A stretch of DNA of 64,000 nucleotides, taken from the NCBI RefSeq assembly GCF_041435095.1, contig NZ_CP108025.1, positions 496,001 to 560,000 on the forward strand. Direction: 5' to 3'. The stretch is from Kitasatospora sp. NBC_00315 (GTDB lineage Bacteria; Actinomycetota; Actinomycetes; Streptomycetales; Streptomycetaceae). A program made the position numbers and the translations under genes. Shown piece after piece: positions 8,286-16,303 of this stretch; position 1 is the first letter of the stretch, and each line of letters begins with the position of its first letter. Under the pieces are notes generated by a model that was given only the letters and a program-made list of their open reading frames with translations, ran no database searches and had not been told where the DNA came from.

Positions 8286-9638
8286 TCAGACGCGGCTCGG
8301 TGCCGAACCCGGCTCCGGCACCTGCTCCGGCCCCGGCTCGGGGACAGGCACCGCCGTGCGGCGGGGGAGCAGCAGCGGGGTCGCCAGCAGGAGGACGCCG
8401 GCCAGGGCGATGGCCGTACGCGGGCCGAGCACGGCGCCCAGCACGCCCCACGTGGCCGTCAGGAGCGCGGTCGACGCCTTGGTCGTCACGGCCCAGGCGG
8501 ACAGCGTGCGGGCGACCCGGTCGGTCGGGGTGCGCTCCAGACGGTAGGTGGCGTGGACGGGGTTGAAGATGCCGCAGCAGAGGATGAGGCCCAGCTCGAC
8601 GCCCATCACCAGGACCAGCCCTCCGGCCCCGGGGCCCAGGAAGGCCAGGCCGACGGGCCAGATCGCGCGCAGTGCCCCGACCGCGACCAACACCTGGTGC
8701 TGCCCGAACCGCGTGACGAGCGGTCGGGCCAGCCGTGAACCGATCAGCCCGCCGATCGAGGGCACGGCGAAGGCGAGGCCGTACTGCCATGGCGCGAAAC
8801 CGAGCCGGCCGAGCATGAGGACCGCCAGCAGCGGTTCCGCGGCCATCACCAGGCCGTTGAACACGGCGGTGTTGAGGAGCAGCGCACGCAGCGTCGGGTC
8901 GGCGAGGATGAACCGCCAGCCGTCGAGCAGGTCGCCGGCGCGCATCCGCGCGGCTTCCCGGTGCCCGGGCGGCGGCTCGCGGTCGCCCCTCTCGTGGGCG
9001 CCCCTCGTGCGGTCATCCCTCTCGTGGTCGTCCCTCTCGTGCCCGCCCGTCGCGCGGATGCCCAGGGCCGAGAGCAGGTAGCTGACCGCGTCGGCCACCA
9101 GCGTCGCCACCGGACCGAGGAGACCGAACGCGGCGCCGCCCAGCGGCGGTCCGATGATCGTGGTCGTCCAGGCCGTGGACTCGAACCGGGCGTTGGCGGC
9201 GAGCAGGTCCTCGGCCGGCAGCAGCGTCTTCAGGTAGGCGCCGGAGGCGGCGCGGAAGGTGATGTCGGCCGCCGCGACCACGACCGAGACCAGCAGGAGC
9301 TGGAGGAGGGAGAGGACGCCGAGCGCGAACGCGACGGGGATCGTCAGCAGCGCCGCGAACCGCACCAGGTCCATCGCGACCAGCACCGGCCGCTTGCGGC
9401 GGAACTCCACCCACGGGCCGAGCGGTACCGCCACGACCGCGCCCACCGCAGCCCCCACGGAGGAAAGCGCGGCGACCTCGGCCGGGCCGGCGTGCAGCAC
9501 CCGGATGGCGATCAGCGGGAACGCGCCGAAGGCGAGCCACGTGCCGAGCGCGCTGGTCGCGTACGCTCCCCAGAGCCAGCCGAACCGCCGCCCCAGCCCC
9601 GGTCCGAGCAGGTGCCCCAGCCGGTGCCCGTTCCTCAT
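8286..9638 (-). CDS. MFS transporter (EntS/MFS_3-like exporter)
   Basis: 450 aa with about 12 hydrophobic segments: GRRFGWLWGAYATSALGTWL at the start, the loop-2/3 signature RRKRPVLVAMDLVRF near 80-95, and a central hydrophilic loop (about 195-225) that is an unusually charged ERDD/HERDD repeat. The pattern fits drug/siderophore exporters of the MFS_3 group. The C-terminus is a Pro/Glu repeat (VPEPGPEQVPEPG). It is divergent from the LysR gene at 9773 across a 134-bp region with a palindromic operator, so expression is probably LysR-controlled. Confidence 0.87.
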   Translation of the reverse strand: MRNGHRLGHLLGPGLGRRFGWLWGAYATSALGTWLAFGAFPLIAIRVLHAGPAEVAALSSVGAAVGAVVAVPLGPWVEFRRKRPVLVAMDLVRFAALLTIPVAFALGVLSLLQLLLVSVVVAAADITFRAASGAYLKTLLPAEDLLAANARFESTAWTTTIIGPPLGGAAFGLLGPVATLVADAVSYLLSALGIRATGGHERDDHERDDRTRGAHERGDREPPPGHREAARMRAGDLLDGWRFILADPTLRALLLNTAVFNGLVMAAEPLLAVLMLGRLGFAPWQYGLAFAVPSIGGLIGSRLARPLVTRFGQHQVLVAVGALRAIWPVGLAFLGPGAGGLVLVMGVELGLILCCGIFNPVHATYRLERTPTDRVARTLSAWAVTTKASTALLTATWGVLGAVLGPRTAIALAGVLLLATPLLLPRRTAVPVPEPGPEQVPEPGSAPSRV

Positions 9639-9718
9639 GCCCGACTCTCCTCGCCACTCACCCGCACAACCGATCCGCGATCGGAATCATCAAATCGAGG
9701 CCCATGGCCGGGGGTCAA

Positions 9719-9755
9719 ACAACCATGGGGGCGCTCACCCACAACCAATGGTTGT
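9719..9755. promoter_or_regulatory. candidate LysR operator: 15-bp palindrome plus upstream half-site
   Basis: ACAACCAATGGTTGT at 9741-9755 is a perfect odd-centre palindrome. A matching half-site ACAACCA lies at 9719-9725, 22 bp away. This two-site layout between a divergent LysR gene (9773) and its target MFS gene (9638) resembles the recognition-site plus activation-site arrangement of LysR regulators. Confidence 0.6.
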
Positions 9756-9772
9756 ACTCGTAGGGTGTCGAC

Positions 9773-10708
9773 ATGGACCTCGACACCGTCCGGACGTTCG
9801 TCGCCGCCGCCGACGCGGGGCAGTTCCAGCAGGCCGCCGCCGAGCTCGCGGTGACCCAGCAGGCCGTCTCCAAACGCGTCGCCGCGCTGGAGCGCGACCT
9901 CGGGGTGCGGCTGTTCACCCGCTCCGCTCGCGGCGCCGAGCTCACCATCGACGGGCAGGCGTTCCTGCCCCACGCGCGCGAGCTGCTGCGCGTCGCCGAG
10001 CGCGCGGCCGACTCCGTGCGCACCGGCCGCCGCCCGCTGCGCGTGGACGTGATCGCCTCGCGCGGAGCGGCCTCGGGCCTGATGCGCGGTTTCCATCAGG
10101 TGCACCCCGAGATCGACCTCGACGTGGTGATGCTGTTCGACATCGAGACGGCCGTCGCCGCCATCCGGTCCGGCGCGATCGACGCGTCCTTCCGCGCCGT
10201 CGCCGTGCCCGGCCGGCCCCTACCCGAGGACATCGAGTCCGTCCGGGTGCTCGACGAGCCGCTTCAGCTCCTCACCGGCCCCGCCCACGCGCTGGCGGGC
10301 GCCCGATCGGTCACCGTCGCGCAGCTCGCCGGGCACCGGATCTGGATGCCCGGCATCGTCCCCGGTACCGAGTGGGCCGCCTACTACGACGACCTCGTCG
10401 CCGAGTTCGGCCTCACCATCGAGGCGACCGGCCCGAACTTCGGCTCCGACGCGCTCCTCGACACCGTCGCCGACACCCCGGCCCTGGCCACCTTCATGGG
10501 CGGGCAGACCCGGCTCATCTGGCCCGCAGGCCACGGCCTGCGCCGCATCCCGGTGACCGACCCGACGCCCGTCTACCCGCACTCGCTCCTCTGGCACCGC
10601 GACAACCCCCACCCGGCGCTGGCCACCCTGCGCGCCCACCTCGCCGCCACGGCGACCGGCCACGACGCCGCCGGGACCTGGACGCCGAGCTGGGTGATCC
10701 CGCTGTGA
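9773..10708 (+). CDS. LysR-family transcriptional regulator
   Basis: 311 aa. The HTH spans residues 1-60: MDLDTVRTFVAAADAGQFQQ, AAAELAVTQQAVSKRVAALE and DLGVRLFTRSARGAELT. The effector domain follows (VDVIASRGAASGLMRGFHQ...). It is divergent from the MFS exporter. Since the palindrome ACAACCAATGGTTGT lies 18 bp before its start, autoregulation plus control of the exporter is likely. The effector may be an exporter substrate, but that is inference. Confidence 0.88.
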   Translation: MDLDTVRTFVAAADAGQFQQAAAELAVTQQAVSKRVAALERDLGVRLFTRSARGAELTIDGQAFLPHARELLRVAERAADSVRTGRRPLRVDVIASRGAASGLMRGFHQVHPEIDLDVVMLFDIETAVAAIRSGAIDASFRAVAVPGRPLPEDIESVRVLDEPLQLLTGPAHALAGARSVTVAQLAGHRIWMPGIVPGTEWAAYYDDLVAEFGLTIEATGPNFGSDALLDTVADTPALATFMGGQTRLIWPAGHGLRRIPVTDPTPVYPHSLLWHRDNPHPALATLRAHLAATATGHDAAGTWTPSWVIPL

Positions 10709-10790
10709 ACGCCCCCGCGCACGCGATCATCGCGGCGAGATCGACGGGCCGCGGCGACCGGCACCGGCTACCGGTACCGACACCGGCTCC

Positions 10791-10856
10791 AGGTGCAGGT
10801 ACAGGTACAGGTGCAGGTACAGGTGCAGGTGCAGGTGCAGGTGCAGGTGCAGGTGC
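10791..10856. repeat. hexanucleotide tandem repeat, 11 units of AGGTGC/AGGTAC
   Basis: Eleven consecutive 6-bp units (8 AGGTGC, 3 AGGTAC) between the LysR gene and the RecD2-like gene. The rest of 10709-11036 holds no recognisable gene; the stretch up to 11030 lacks family-like sequence although one frame is open. The repeat is a likely slippage locus. Confidence 0.9.
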
Positions 10857-11036
10857 TGAGCGTCCCGGGGAAGCACGGTTCGGGTGAAGCCGGCCGGTCC
10901 TGGCCCGGCGCGGACAGGGTCGGCGCCCGCGGACACCGGGGCGGGAGTTGACGGTCCGGCGGACACGTGCCCGGCAGGAGCGGTAGCGTCCAAGATCAGG
11001 CCCGGGCCGCCCGGGCCGCACACCGGGAGCGTGCAC

Positions 11037-13322
11037 GTGGCCGAGGAAGAGCAGACGGTCGAGGGGATCGTCGAGCGGATCGTGTTCGTCGGCCGGGCCG
11101 GCTTCACCGTGATCCGCCTCGGGCTGGAGGACGGGCGGAGCATCGCGGCGAAGGGCCCCGTCCTGCTGGGGGTGCGGCCCGGCGAGACCCTGCGGCTCAC
11201 CGGCCGGCACGGCCTCGACGCCGTCCACGGTGCGGAGTTCACCGCCGACGCCTGCGCGTACGTCGAGCCGGCGACCCGTCACGCGATCCGCAGCTACCTC
11301 GCCTCCGGCCTGGTCCGGGGTATCGGCCCACGCCTCGCCGAGGCCATCGTGGACGAGTTCAAGGAGGACACCCTCACCGTCGTGGACACCACCCCCGAGC
11401 GGCTCCTCGAGGTGCACCTGATCGGGCCGGCGCGGTGCGCGGAGATCATCGCCTCCTGGCAGCAGCACCAGGAGATCCGGCAACTGATGGTCATGCTGCA
11501 GAGCGCCGGGGTCTCCCCCACCCACGCCCCGCGCATCGCGCACTACTTCCGCGTCGAGCGCGGCGAGGCGGAGGGGGTGACGGACGTCCTGGAGATCGTC
11601 CAGGACAACCCGTACCGCCTCACCGAGGTCTACCGGATCGGCTTCAAGCTCGCCGACAAGGTCGCGCTGTGGCTCGGCTGGCCCGAGCGCAGTCCCGAGC
11701 GGCTCCAGGCCGCCCTGCTGCACACCCTGGACGCCGCCGCCCTGGACGGCCACTGCTTCCTGTTCGAACGCCAACTCGTCAGGCAGACGATCAGCAGGGC
11801 GCTCGGTGACCCTGAGCTCGAAGTGCTCCTGTGGGATCAGCTCGACGCCCTGCGCGCAGCGCGCCAGGTCGTCGTCCAGCCCGTGCCGTACCAGGACGTT
11901 GACCACCCGGCCGTGTTCAGCCCGCGCCTGCACGCGGCCGAGACGTCCGTCGCCGCCCGCGTCGCCCGGCTGAACCAGGCCGGCAGCAGGCTGGCGCGGC
12001 TGGGCCGCTGGACGGACGCGCCGCTGCCGCTCACCGACAGCGCCCTCGAACTCGCCCCGGCCCAGGAGCAGGCCGTCCGGATGGCGCTCAGTCGGCCGCT
12101 GTCGGTGCTGACCGGAGGACCGGGCTGCGGGAAGTCCTTCACGGTCAGCGCGATCGTCGACATCGCGGAGGCCGCCGGAGGCCGCGTGAGCCTGGCCGCT
12201 CCCACCGGCCGCGCCGCCAAGCGGCTCGCCGAGCTCACCGGGCGCACCGCCACCACGGTCCACCGGCTCATCCGCAGACCCCGCGAGGACGACCACTCCC
12301 CCGCCACCCTCTTCGACCACCAGGACCCGCTGGACGCCGACCTCATCGTCATCGACGAGGCGTCCATGCTCGACCTCCCGCTCTTCGACCGCCTGCTGGA
12401 GAAGATCCGTCCCGGCACCCACCTTCTGCTGGTCGGCGACGTCCACCAACTGCCCAGCGTCGGACCGGGGAAGGTCCTCTACGACCTACTGCGCGTCCGG
12501 GCCGTCCCCCGGGTGTCCCTCACCGAGATCTTCCGCCGGGGCAGGGACAGCGCCATCACCGTCAACGCCCACCTCATCAACGCCGGCCGGCAACCCGGCA
12601 ACGGCCGGGACTTCTGGTTCATCCCCGTCAGCAGGCCGCAGGACATCGCCGACCAGGTCGTCGACATCGTCACCCGCCGCCTCCCCGCCGGCTGCAACGC
12701 CCGGCCGGGCGACATCCAGGTGCTCGCCCCCGGCCGCACCGGCCCCACCGGAACCCACGAGCTCTCCCTCGCCCTACAGGCCGTCATCAACCCGGCGACC
12801 GAAACGACCGGCCAGCACTGGGGCGACGGCCGCCCCTTCCGCCCCGGTGACCGCGTCATCGCGGTGCGCAACGACCCCCGCAAGGGCCCGCGCGGCGTCC
12901 TCAACGGCTCCACCGCCACCGTCACCGCCCTCGACGACAAGGACCGCGAACTCCGTGTCCGCCTCGACGACGGCGACACCGCCGTCTACGGCTACGACGA
13001 ACTCGACGTCCTCCTCCACGCCTACGCCATCACCGTCCACCGCGCCCAGGGCAGCGAATACCCCTACGTCGTCGTCCCCCTCACCACCACCGGCAGCGCC
13101 TACAAACTGCTGCGCCGCAACCTGCTCTACACCGCCGTCACCCGCGCCAAACAGATGCTGGTGCTCGTCGGCGACCCCGCCGCCCTCGAACTCGCCGTCC
13201 GGCGACCCGAACCGGCCCGCAACACCACCCTCGCCGCACGGCTCCACGCCGCGCTCGAAGGCACTCCCCCGCTCTCGAAGCCGCTGAGAGCGGCCGACGG
13301 CCAGACCGTACTGCCCTGCTGA
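11037..13322 (+). CDS. recD2: RecD2-type SF1B DNA helicase
   Basis: About 761 aa from GTG 11037 (VAEEEQTVEGIVERIVFVG); GTG 11031 is too close to the GGGAG at 11024-11028. An N-terminal OB/HhH-like region carries repeated helix-hairpin-helix sequences (LVRGIGPRLAEAIVDEF, VSPTHAPRIAHYF). The motor follows: Walker A GGPGCGKS (about residue 361), motif Ia LAAPTGRAAKRLAELTG, Walker B VIDEASMLD, motif III LLVGDVHQLPSVGPGKVLYD, and motif VI-type ITVHRAQGSEYPYVVVPL near the end. This is the 5'-3' RecD2/TraA-like helicase of DNA repair found without RecBC. It is monocistronic. Confidence 0.85.
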   Translation: MAEEEQTVEGIVERIVFVGRAGFTVIRLGLEDGRSIAAKGPVLLGVRPGETLRLTGRHGLDAVHGAEFTADACAYVEPATRHAIRSYLASGLVRGIGPRLAEAIVDEFKEDTLTVVDTTPERLLEVHLIGPARCAEIIASWQQHQEIRQLMVMLQSAGVSPTHAPRIAHYFRVERGEAEGVTDVLEIVQDNPYRLTEVYRIGFKLADKVALWLGWPERSPERLQAALLHTLDAAALDGHCFLFERQLVRQTISRALGDPELEVLLWDQLDALRAARQVVVQPVPYQDVDHPAVFSPRLHAAETSVAARVARLNQAGSRLARLGRWTDAPLPLTDSALELAPAQEQAVRMALSRPLSVLTGGPGCGKSFTVSAIVDIAEAAGGRVSLAAPTGRAAKRLAELTGRTATTVHRLIRRPREDDHSPATLFDHQDPLDADLIVIDEASMLDLPLFDRLLEKIRPGTHLLLVGDVHQLPSVGPGKVLYDLLRVRAVPRVSLTEIFRRGRDSAITVNAHLINAGRQPGNGRDFWFIPVSRPQDIADQVVDIVTRRLPAGCNARPGDIQVLAPGRTGPTGTHELSLALQAVINPATETTGQHWGDGRPFRPGDRVIAVRNDPRKGPRGVLNGSTATVTALDDKDRELRVRLDDGDTAVYGYDELDVLLHAYAITVHRAQGSEYPYVVVPLTTTGSAYKLLRRNLLYTAVTRAKQMLVLVGDPAALELAVRRPEPARNTTLAARLHAALEGTPPLSKPLRAADGQTVLPC

Positions 13323-13724
13323 AGCGCCGGAGTCGCCCTGCTCACGTGGCTCGGCCCCATCCCGGCGCACGGCACGGGCCGCACCCCGGCGCCCCGGGTG
13401 GGGCGACCGGGGCCGGGGTGACGATCTCGACGTGGCCCGCCCGGCCGGCGGCGGGTCGGGGGTCGGTGCCCCGGGCCTCGACGGGCTGGGCCTCGGCGGT
13501 GCTCGCTCGTGACGAGCAGCGGCGGTCCGGGCGGACCGCGGTCGCGGGCAGCTGCTGCGGACCTGCGTCACCGGACGGTCCCGCGGGTCCGCGACGATAC
13601 GGGGGTCAGCCCCGGATCATGTTGTCGGCGATGGCCGCGTTGCCGTCCGTGGCCGGCGCCGAGACGGCGGTGGTCCGGTCCGCGGCGGTCGACCGAGTGG
13701 GCGCGTCGTTCCCCGGGCCGGCGG
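13323..13724. other. intergenic region, nothing recognised
   Basis: 402 bp between convergent genes. All frames look like low-complexity GC-rich shadow; no hairpin with a clear stem, RNA gene or remnant was recognised. Confidence 0.5.
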
Positions 13725-14540
13725 TCACATCCCCGGGAGCGGCGGCCAGTACGCCATCGCGTACGACTGGTAGGCGCGGTCGGTGGTGCACGGGGCCTCG
13801 AAGGGGGCGGCCCAGACGTTGACGGCGTGGGTGTCCACGGCGGCCAGGACGCAGTGATGGGCCGTACCCAGCGCGAGCAGGGCGACCCCGGAGTGTGTGG
13901 TGAGGGCGCGGGGCACGGCGGGGTCGATCTGCGCGGTGGTCAGCAGTCCGGTCAGCAGTGCTGTGTCGGGCTGGAGCAGGGCGGGGGCGGGCCGGGTGGC
14001 CTTCCGGATCCGATCGGCGAGATCTTCCGTGTGCCGCTGGGCCGACAGGACACCGTCCGGCACGGCGGTGGCAGCCGGGGAGGCGTCGCCGCCTGCCGCC
14101 CGCGCGCCGGGCTGCGGGGGCGGCGGCAGGTCCTTCGGGCAGCTGATCAGCCGGTGGCGCAGGGTGTACAGCATGTTGGTGAACGTGTAGCGGTAGCAGG
14201 ACTGGACGCCCTTGCCCGGGCCCCAGTCGAGTACCGAACGGGGAACCGCCCCGCCGAAGAGGTAGTCCACCTCGACCGTACGGTCGGTGGCACTGTGCTG
14301 CTGGCGTACGTCGAGCAGCGCGACGCCCCCTGTCCCCGCACCGGCGAGCTCGAAGCGCCGGTCGTCGCCCGTGTTGTTGAACCGGTAGAGGTTCTGCTGC
14401 AGCACGTCGTCGAGGTGGTCCGCGTCGGCTCTCATCTGCGCGGTGGGCACCTGCGGGTCGCTGAGCGGGCTGAGCTCGTACCCCCCGAGGAGCACCCCCG
14501 CGATCACCGTGGTCACCGCCGCCTTCTGCAGTACGCCCAT
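13725..14540 (-). CDS. membrane-anchored or secreted hypothetical protein
   Basis: 271 aa from ATG 14538-14540. The N-terminus MGVLQKAAVTTVIAGVLLGG is a signal peptide or anchor with no lipobox. The mature part has a Pro/Ala-rich segment (PPPPQPGARAAGGDASPAAT, about 143-162). Three regions look folded: DADHLDDVLQQNLYRFNN, VQSCYRYTFTNMLYTLRHR and VALLALGTAHHCVLAAVDTH, with Cys residues that could form disulfides. Family not recognised. The longer upstream in-frame extension has no protein-like character. Confidence 0.65.
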   Translation of the reverse strand: MGVLQKAAVTTVIAGVLLGGYELSPLSDPQVPTAQMRADADHLDDVLQQNLYRFNNTGDDRRFELAGAGTGGVALLDVRQQHSATDRTVEVDYLFGGAVPRSVLDWGPGKGVQSCYRYTFTNMLYTLRHRLISCPKDLPPPPQPGARAAGGDASPAATAVPDGVLSAQRHTEDLADRIRKATRPAPALLQPDTALLTGLLTTAQIDPAVPRALTTHSGVALLALGTAHHCVLAAVDTHAVNVWAAPFEAPCTTDRAYQSYAMAYWPPLPGM

Positions 14541-15240
14541 TTCCCCGCCCCGATCCGCGTTCCGATGGTCCGTCAGTACTGCCGCCTGTACGGTCCCGGG
14601 TGAGGCCCGCCGCGCAGGCGCCGTTCGAGACCGACACCGCACTCGGCCGGGCGGCCGCCGGGACGGACGCGGGCCCGGCACGGGCCCGGTACGGACCCGG
14701 CAGGCGCGCGTTCGGCCGGGAAGACCGGGAGGGCCAAGCCGTCCGCGAGCGCGCCGTCCGTGGAGCAGGTCGGTGCCGCGGCCGGCACCCGGGTGGATCG
14801 CGGGCAACCTGCCGTGGCGGCGTGGACCGACGCGTCGTACGGCTTCGCGCCGGGGGCACCGATGCATCGTGCGTTCCCCCCACACGCCCCGTCCACCGGC
14901 CGGTCGGCCGTTCTCCGGAGCCTACCCCGCGCCATCGACGGGCTCCTGAGATTTGTCTGCCCCGGTGACTCGGCGGCCGGCGCAGGCTGCGGGACGGGCC
15001 GAGGGGCCGCCCGGCCACCGACGCTCGGACGGTCGAGGTGGCCCGGTCATCGGTGCGCGCCACCGCTTCCCCTGACTTCCGCCTTCTCCACCGGCCGCTG
15101 CCGGCCCGCGCTCGGAGGGTGGGGTCGACGGAAGGACCGGATCGCCGGGCGGGCCGGGCGCCGGGCCGAACCCTGGCTCGTACAGCTGGCGGTGGAGTGG
15201 CGGACCGTCAGAGCCGTGGCCGCAACCGGCCTCGGCGGGC
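14541..15240. other. 700-bp region without a supported gene
   Basis: Frames are open but Arg/Pro/Gly-rich as expected for shadow in 75% GC DNA. A short plus-strand patch around 15150-15230 (EPWLVQLAVEWRTVRAVAA) looks slightly protein-like but has no start, stop or family match. It leads directly into the 8-bp tandem repeat. Confidence 0.4.
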
Positions 15241-15324
15241 ACGTCGGCGGATACGTCGGCACGTCGGCACGTCGGCACGTCGGCACGTCGGCACGTCGGC
15301 ACGTCGGCACGTCGGCACGTCGGG
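15241..15324. repeat. 8-bp tandem repeat ACGTCGGC
   Basis: Nine consecutive units at 15253-15324 (last one ACGTCGGG), with one isolated copy at 15241-15248. It ends about 25 bp before the sequence where homology to a TetR C-terminal domain begins, so it marks the breakpoint at which that gene's DNA-binding half was lost. Confidence 0.9.
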
Positions 15325-15349
15325 CCGATCGTCGGCCGGACCGGGCTCG

Positions 15350-15758
15350 ACGAAGCGAACTCGCCGCCGTCGCGGAAGCCACCCGTATGGACCCCACGGA
15401 TCTGCCCGGCTACGCGGGCCGCATCCACGACTACTTCGCGGCCCAGCCCGAACACTTCCGACTGATGACCTGGGGCCAGCTGGAGCTGGCCGCCCCCGGG
15501 GTGCGCCCCGACGACGCCATCCAGCGGGCCGCCGCCCACAGGATCGAACAACTGCGCACCGCGCAGGAGACCGGCCACCTGGACCCGGCCTGGGACCCTC
15601 TCGACGTTCTCGTCTTCGTCAACCAGATCGCGATGTCCTGGGCCAACCGTCCCGATCTCGCCCGGACACTCTCCCCCGAGGACCACGCCCTGCACCTGGC
15701 GGCCCGCCGAGCGGCCATCGTCGCCGCCGTCCAGCGCCTGTTCCCCGCAACTCCGTAA
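15350..15758 (+). pseudogene. TetR-family regulator remnant, DNA-binding half missing
   Basis: Family-like sequence begins near 15350 (ELAAVAEATRMDPTDLPGYA) and continues with GRIHDYFAAQPEHFRLMTWG, QLELAAPGV and LDPLDVLVFVNQIAMSWANR to a normal end LFPATP at 15758. These match the ligand-binding C-terminal domain of TetR regulators (helix 4 onward). The HTH (first ~50 residues) is absent, replaced by the 8-bp repeat. A product starting at ATG 15387 (123 aa) could be made but could not bind DNA by itself. Confidence 0.65.
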
Positions 15759-15954
15759 GGGCCGGCGGCAGGGCCGAACAGGGACCTGGCCGCTCCCCGA
15801 AGTCCGGAACGGCGGAACGGGCGTAACAGGCGAGACGGACAGGGCGGACAGGACGACGTCGAATCGACTGGGCGGGGGTGGCCTGCAGGGCCCCGACGTT
15901 CGAAAAGCAGCGCCCGCGCCACCGAGCCCGCCCACCCGGAGCCGCGCGCGCTCA

Positions 15955-16150
15955 GCCTCCGCAGAACTCGCCCGCAGCGCCGGGCGTAGAGCCTCTGGAA
16001 CACCGGGGCGAATGGGTACCCGACGCGGGTGTACCAACGGGCCGGAAGGCTGAGGGCCGTGACGGTGAGCCAGACACTCCCGTCCGGGGCCGACTCCACC
16101 ACGAACGCCTCCTCTCCGCACTCCGGGTGGCCGGGAAGGGTTCCATGCTG
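15955..16150 (-). pseudogene. DUF1990-family remnant
   Basis: A minus-strand stretch reads GTLPGHPECGEEAFVVES, DGSVWLTVTALSLPARWYTR and VFQRLYARRCGRVLRRL, the C-terminal core of DUF1990 proteins (YGTLPGHPExGEExF... and ARWYTR). The N-terminal two thirds are missing, and the frame has no proper stop after VLRRL; a stop exists in a neighbouring frame at 15952, implying a frameshift. Not expected to be functional. Confidence 0.6.
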
Positions 16151-16303
16151 AACTCGTCCGTCCCGGGCCTCCCTCCGTCCGGCAGCCCCCACCAGCGTCC
16201 CGCGCCGCAGGCCCGCAGGTTGCTCCGGGTGTGCCGGGCCTCGGATCTGTACCATGATCAGGTATTCGAAGGGTGCCGAACACCTTCTGACGCTTGAGGA
16301 AAA

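Noticed and set aside
15253..15324. Tandem repeats as a CRISPR array
   Set aside because: The 8-bp units are contiguous with no spacers and there are no cas genes; the same applies to the 13-bp array at 60528-60618.
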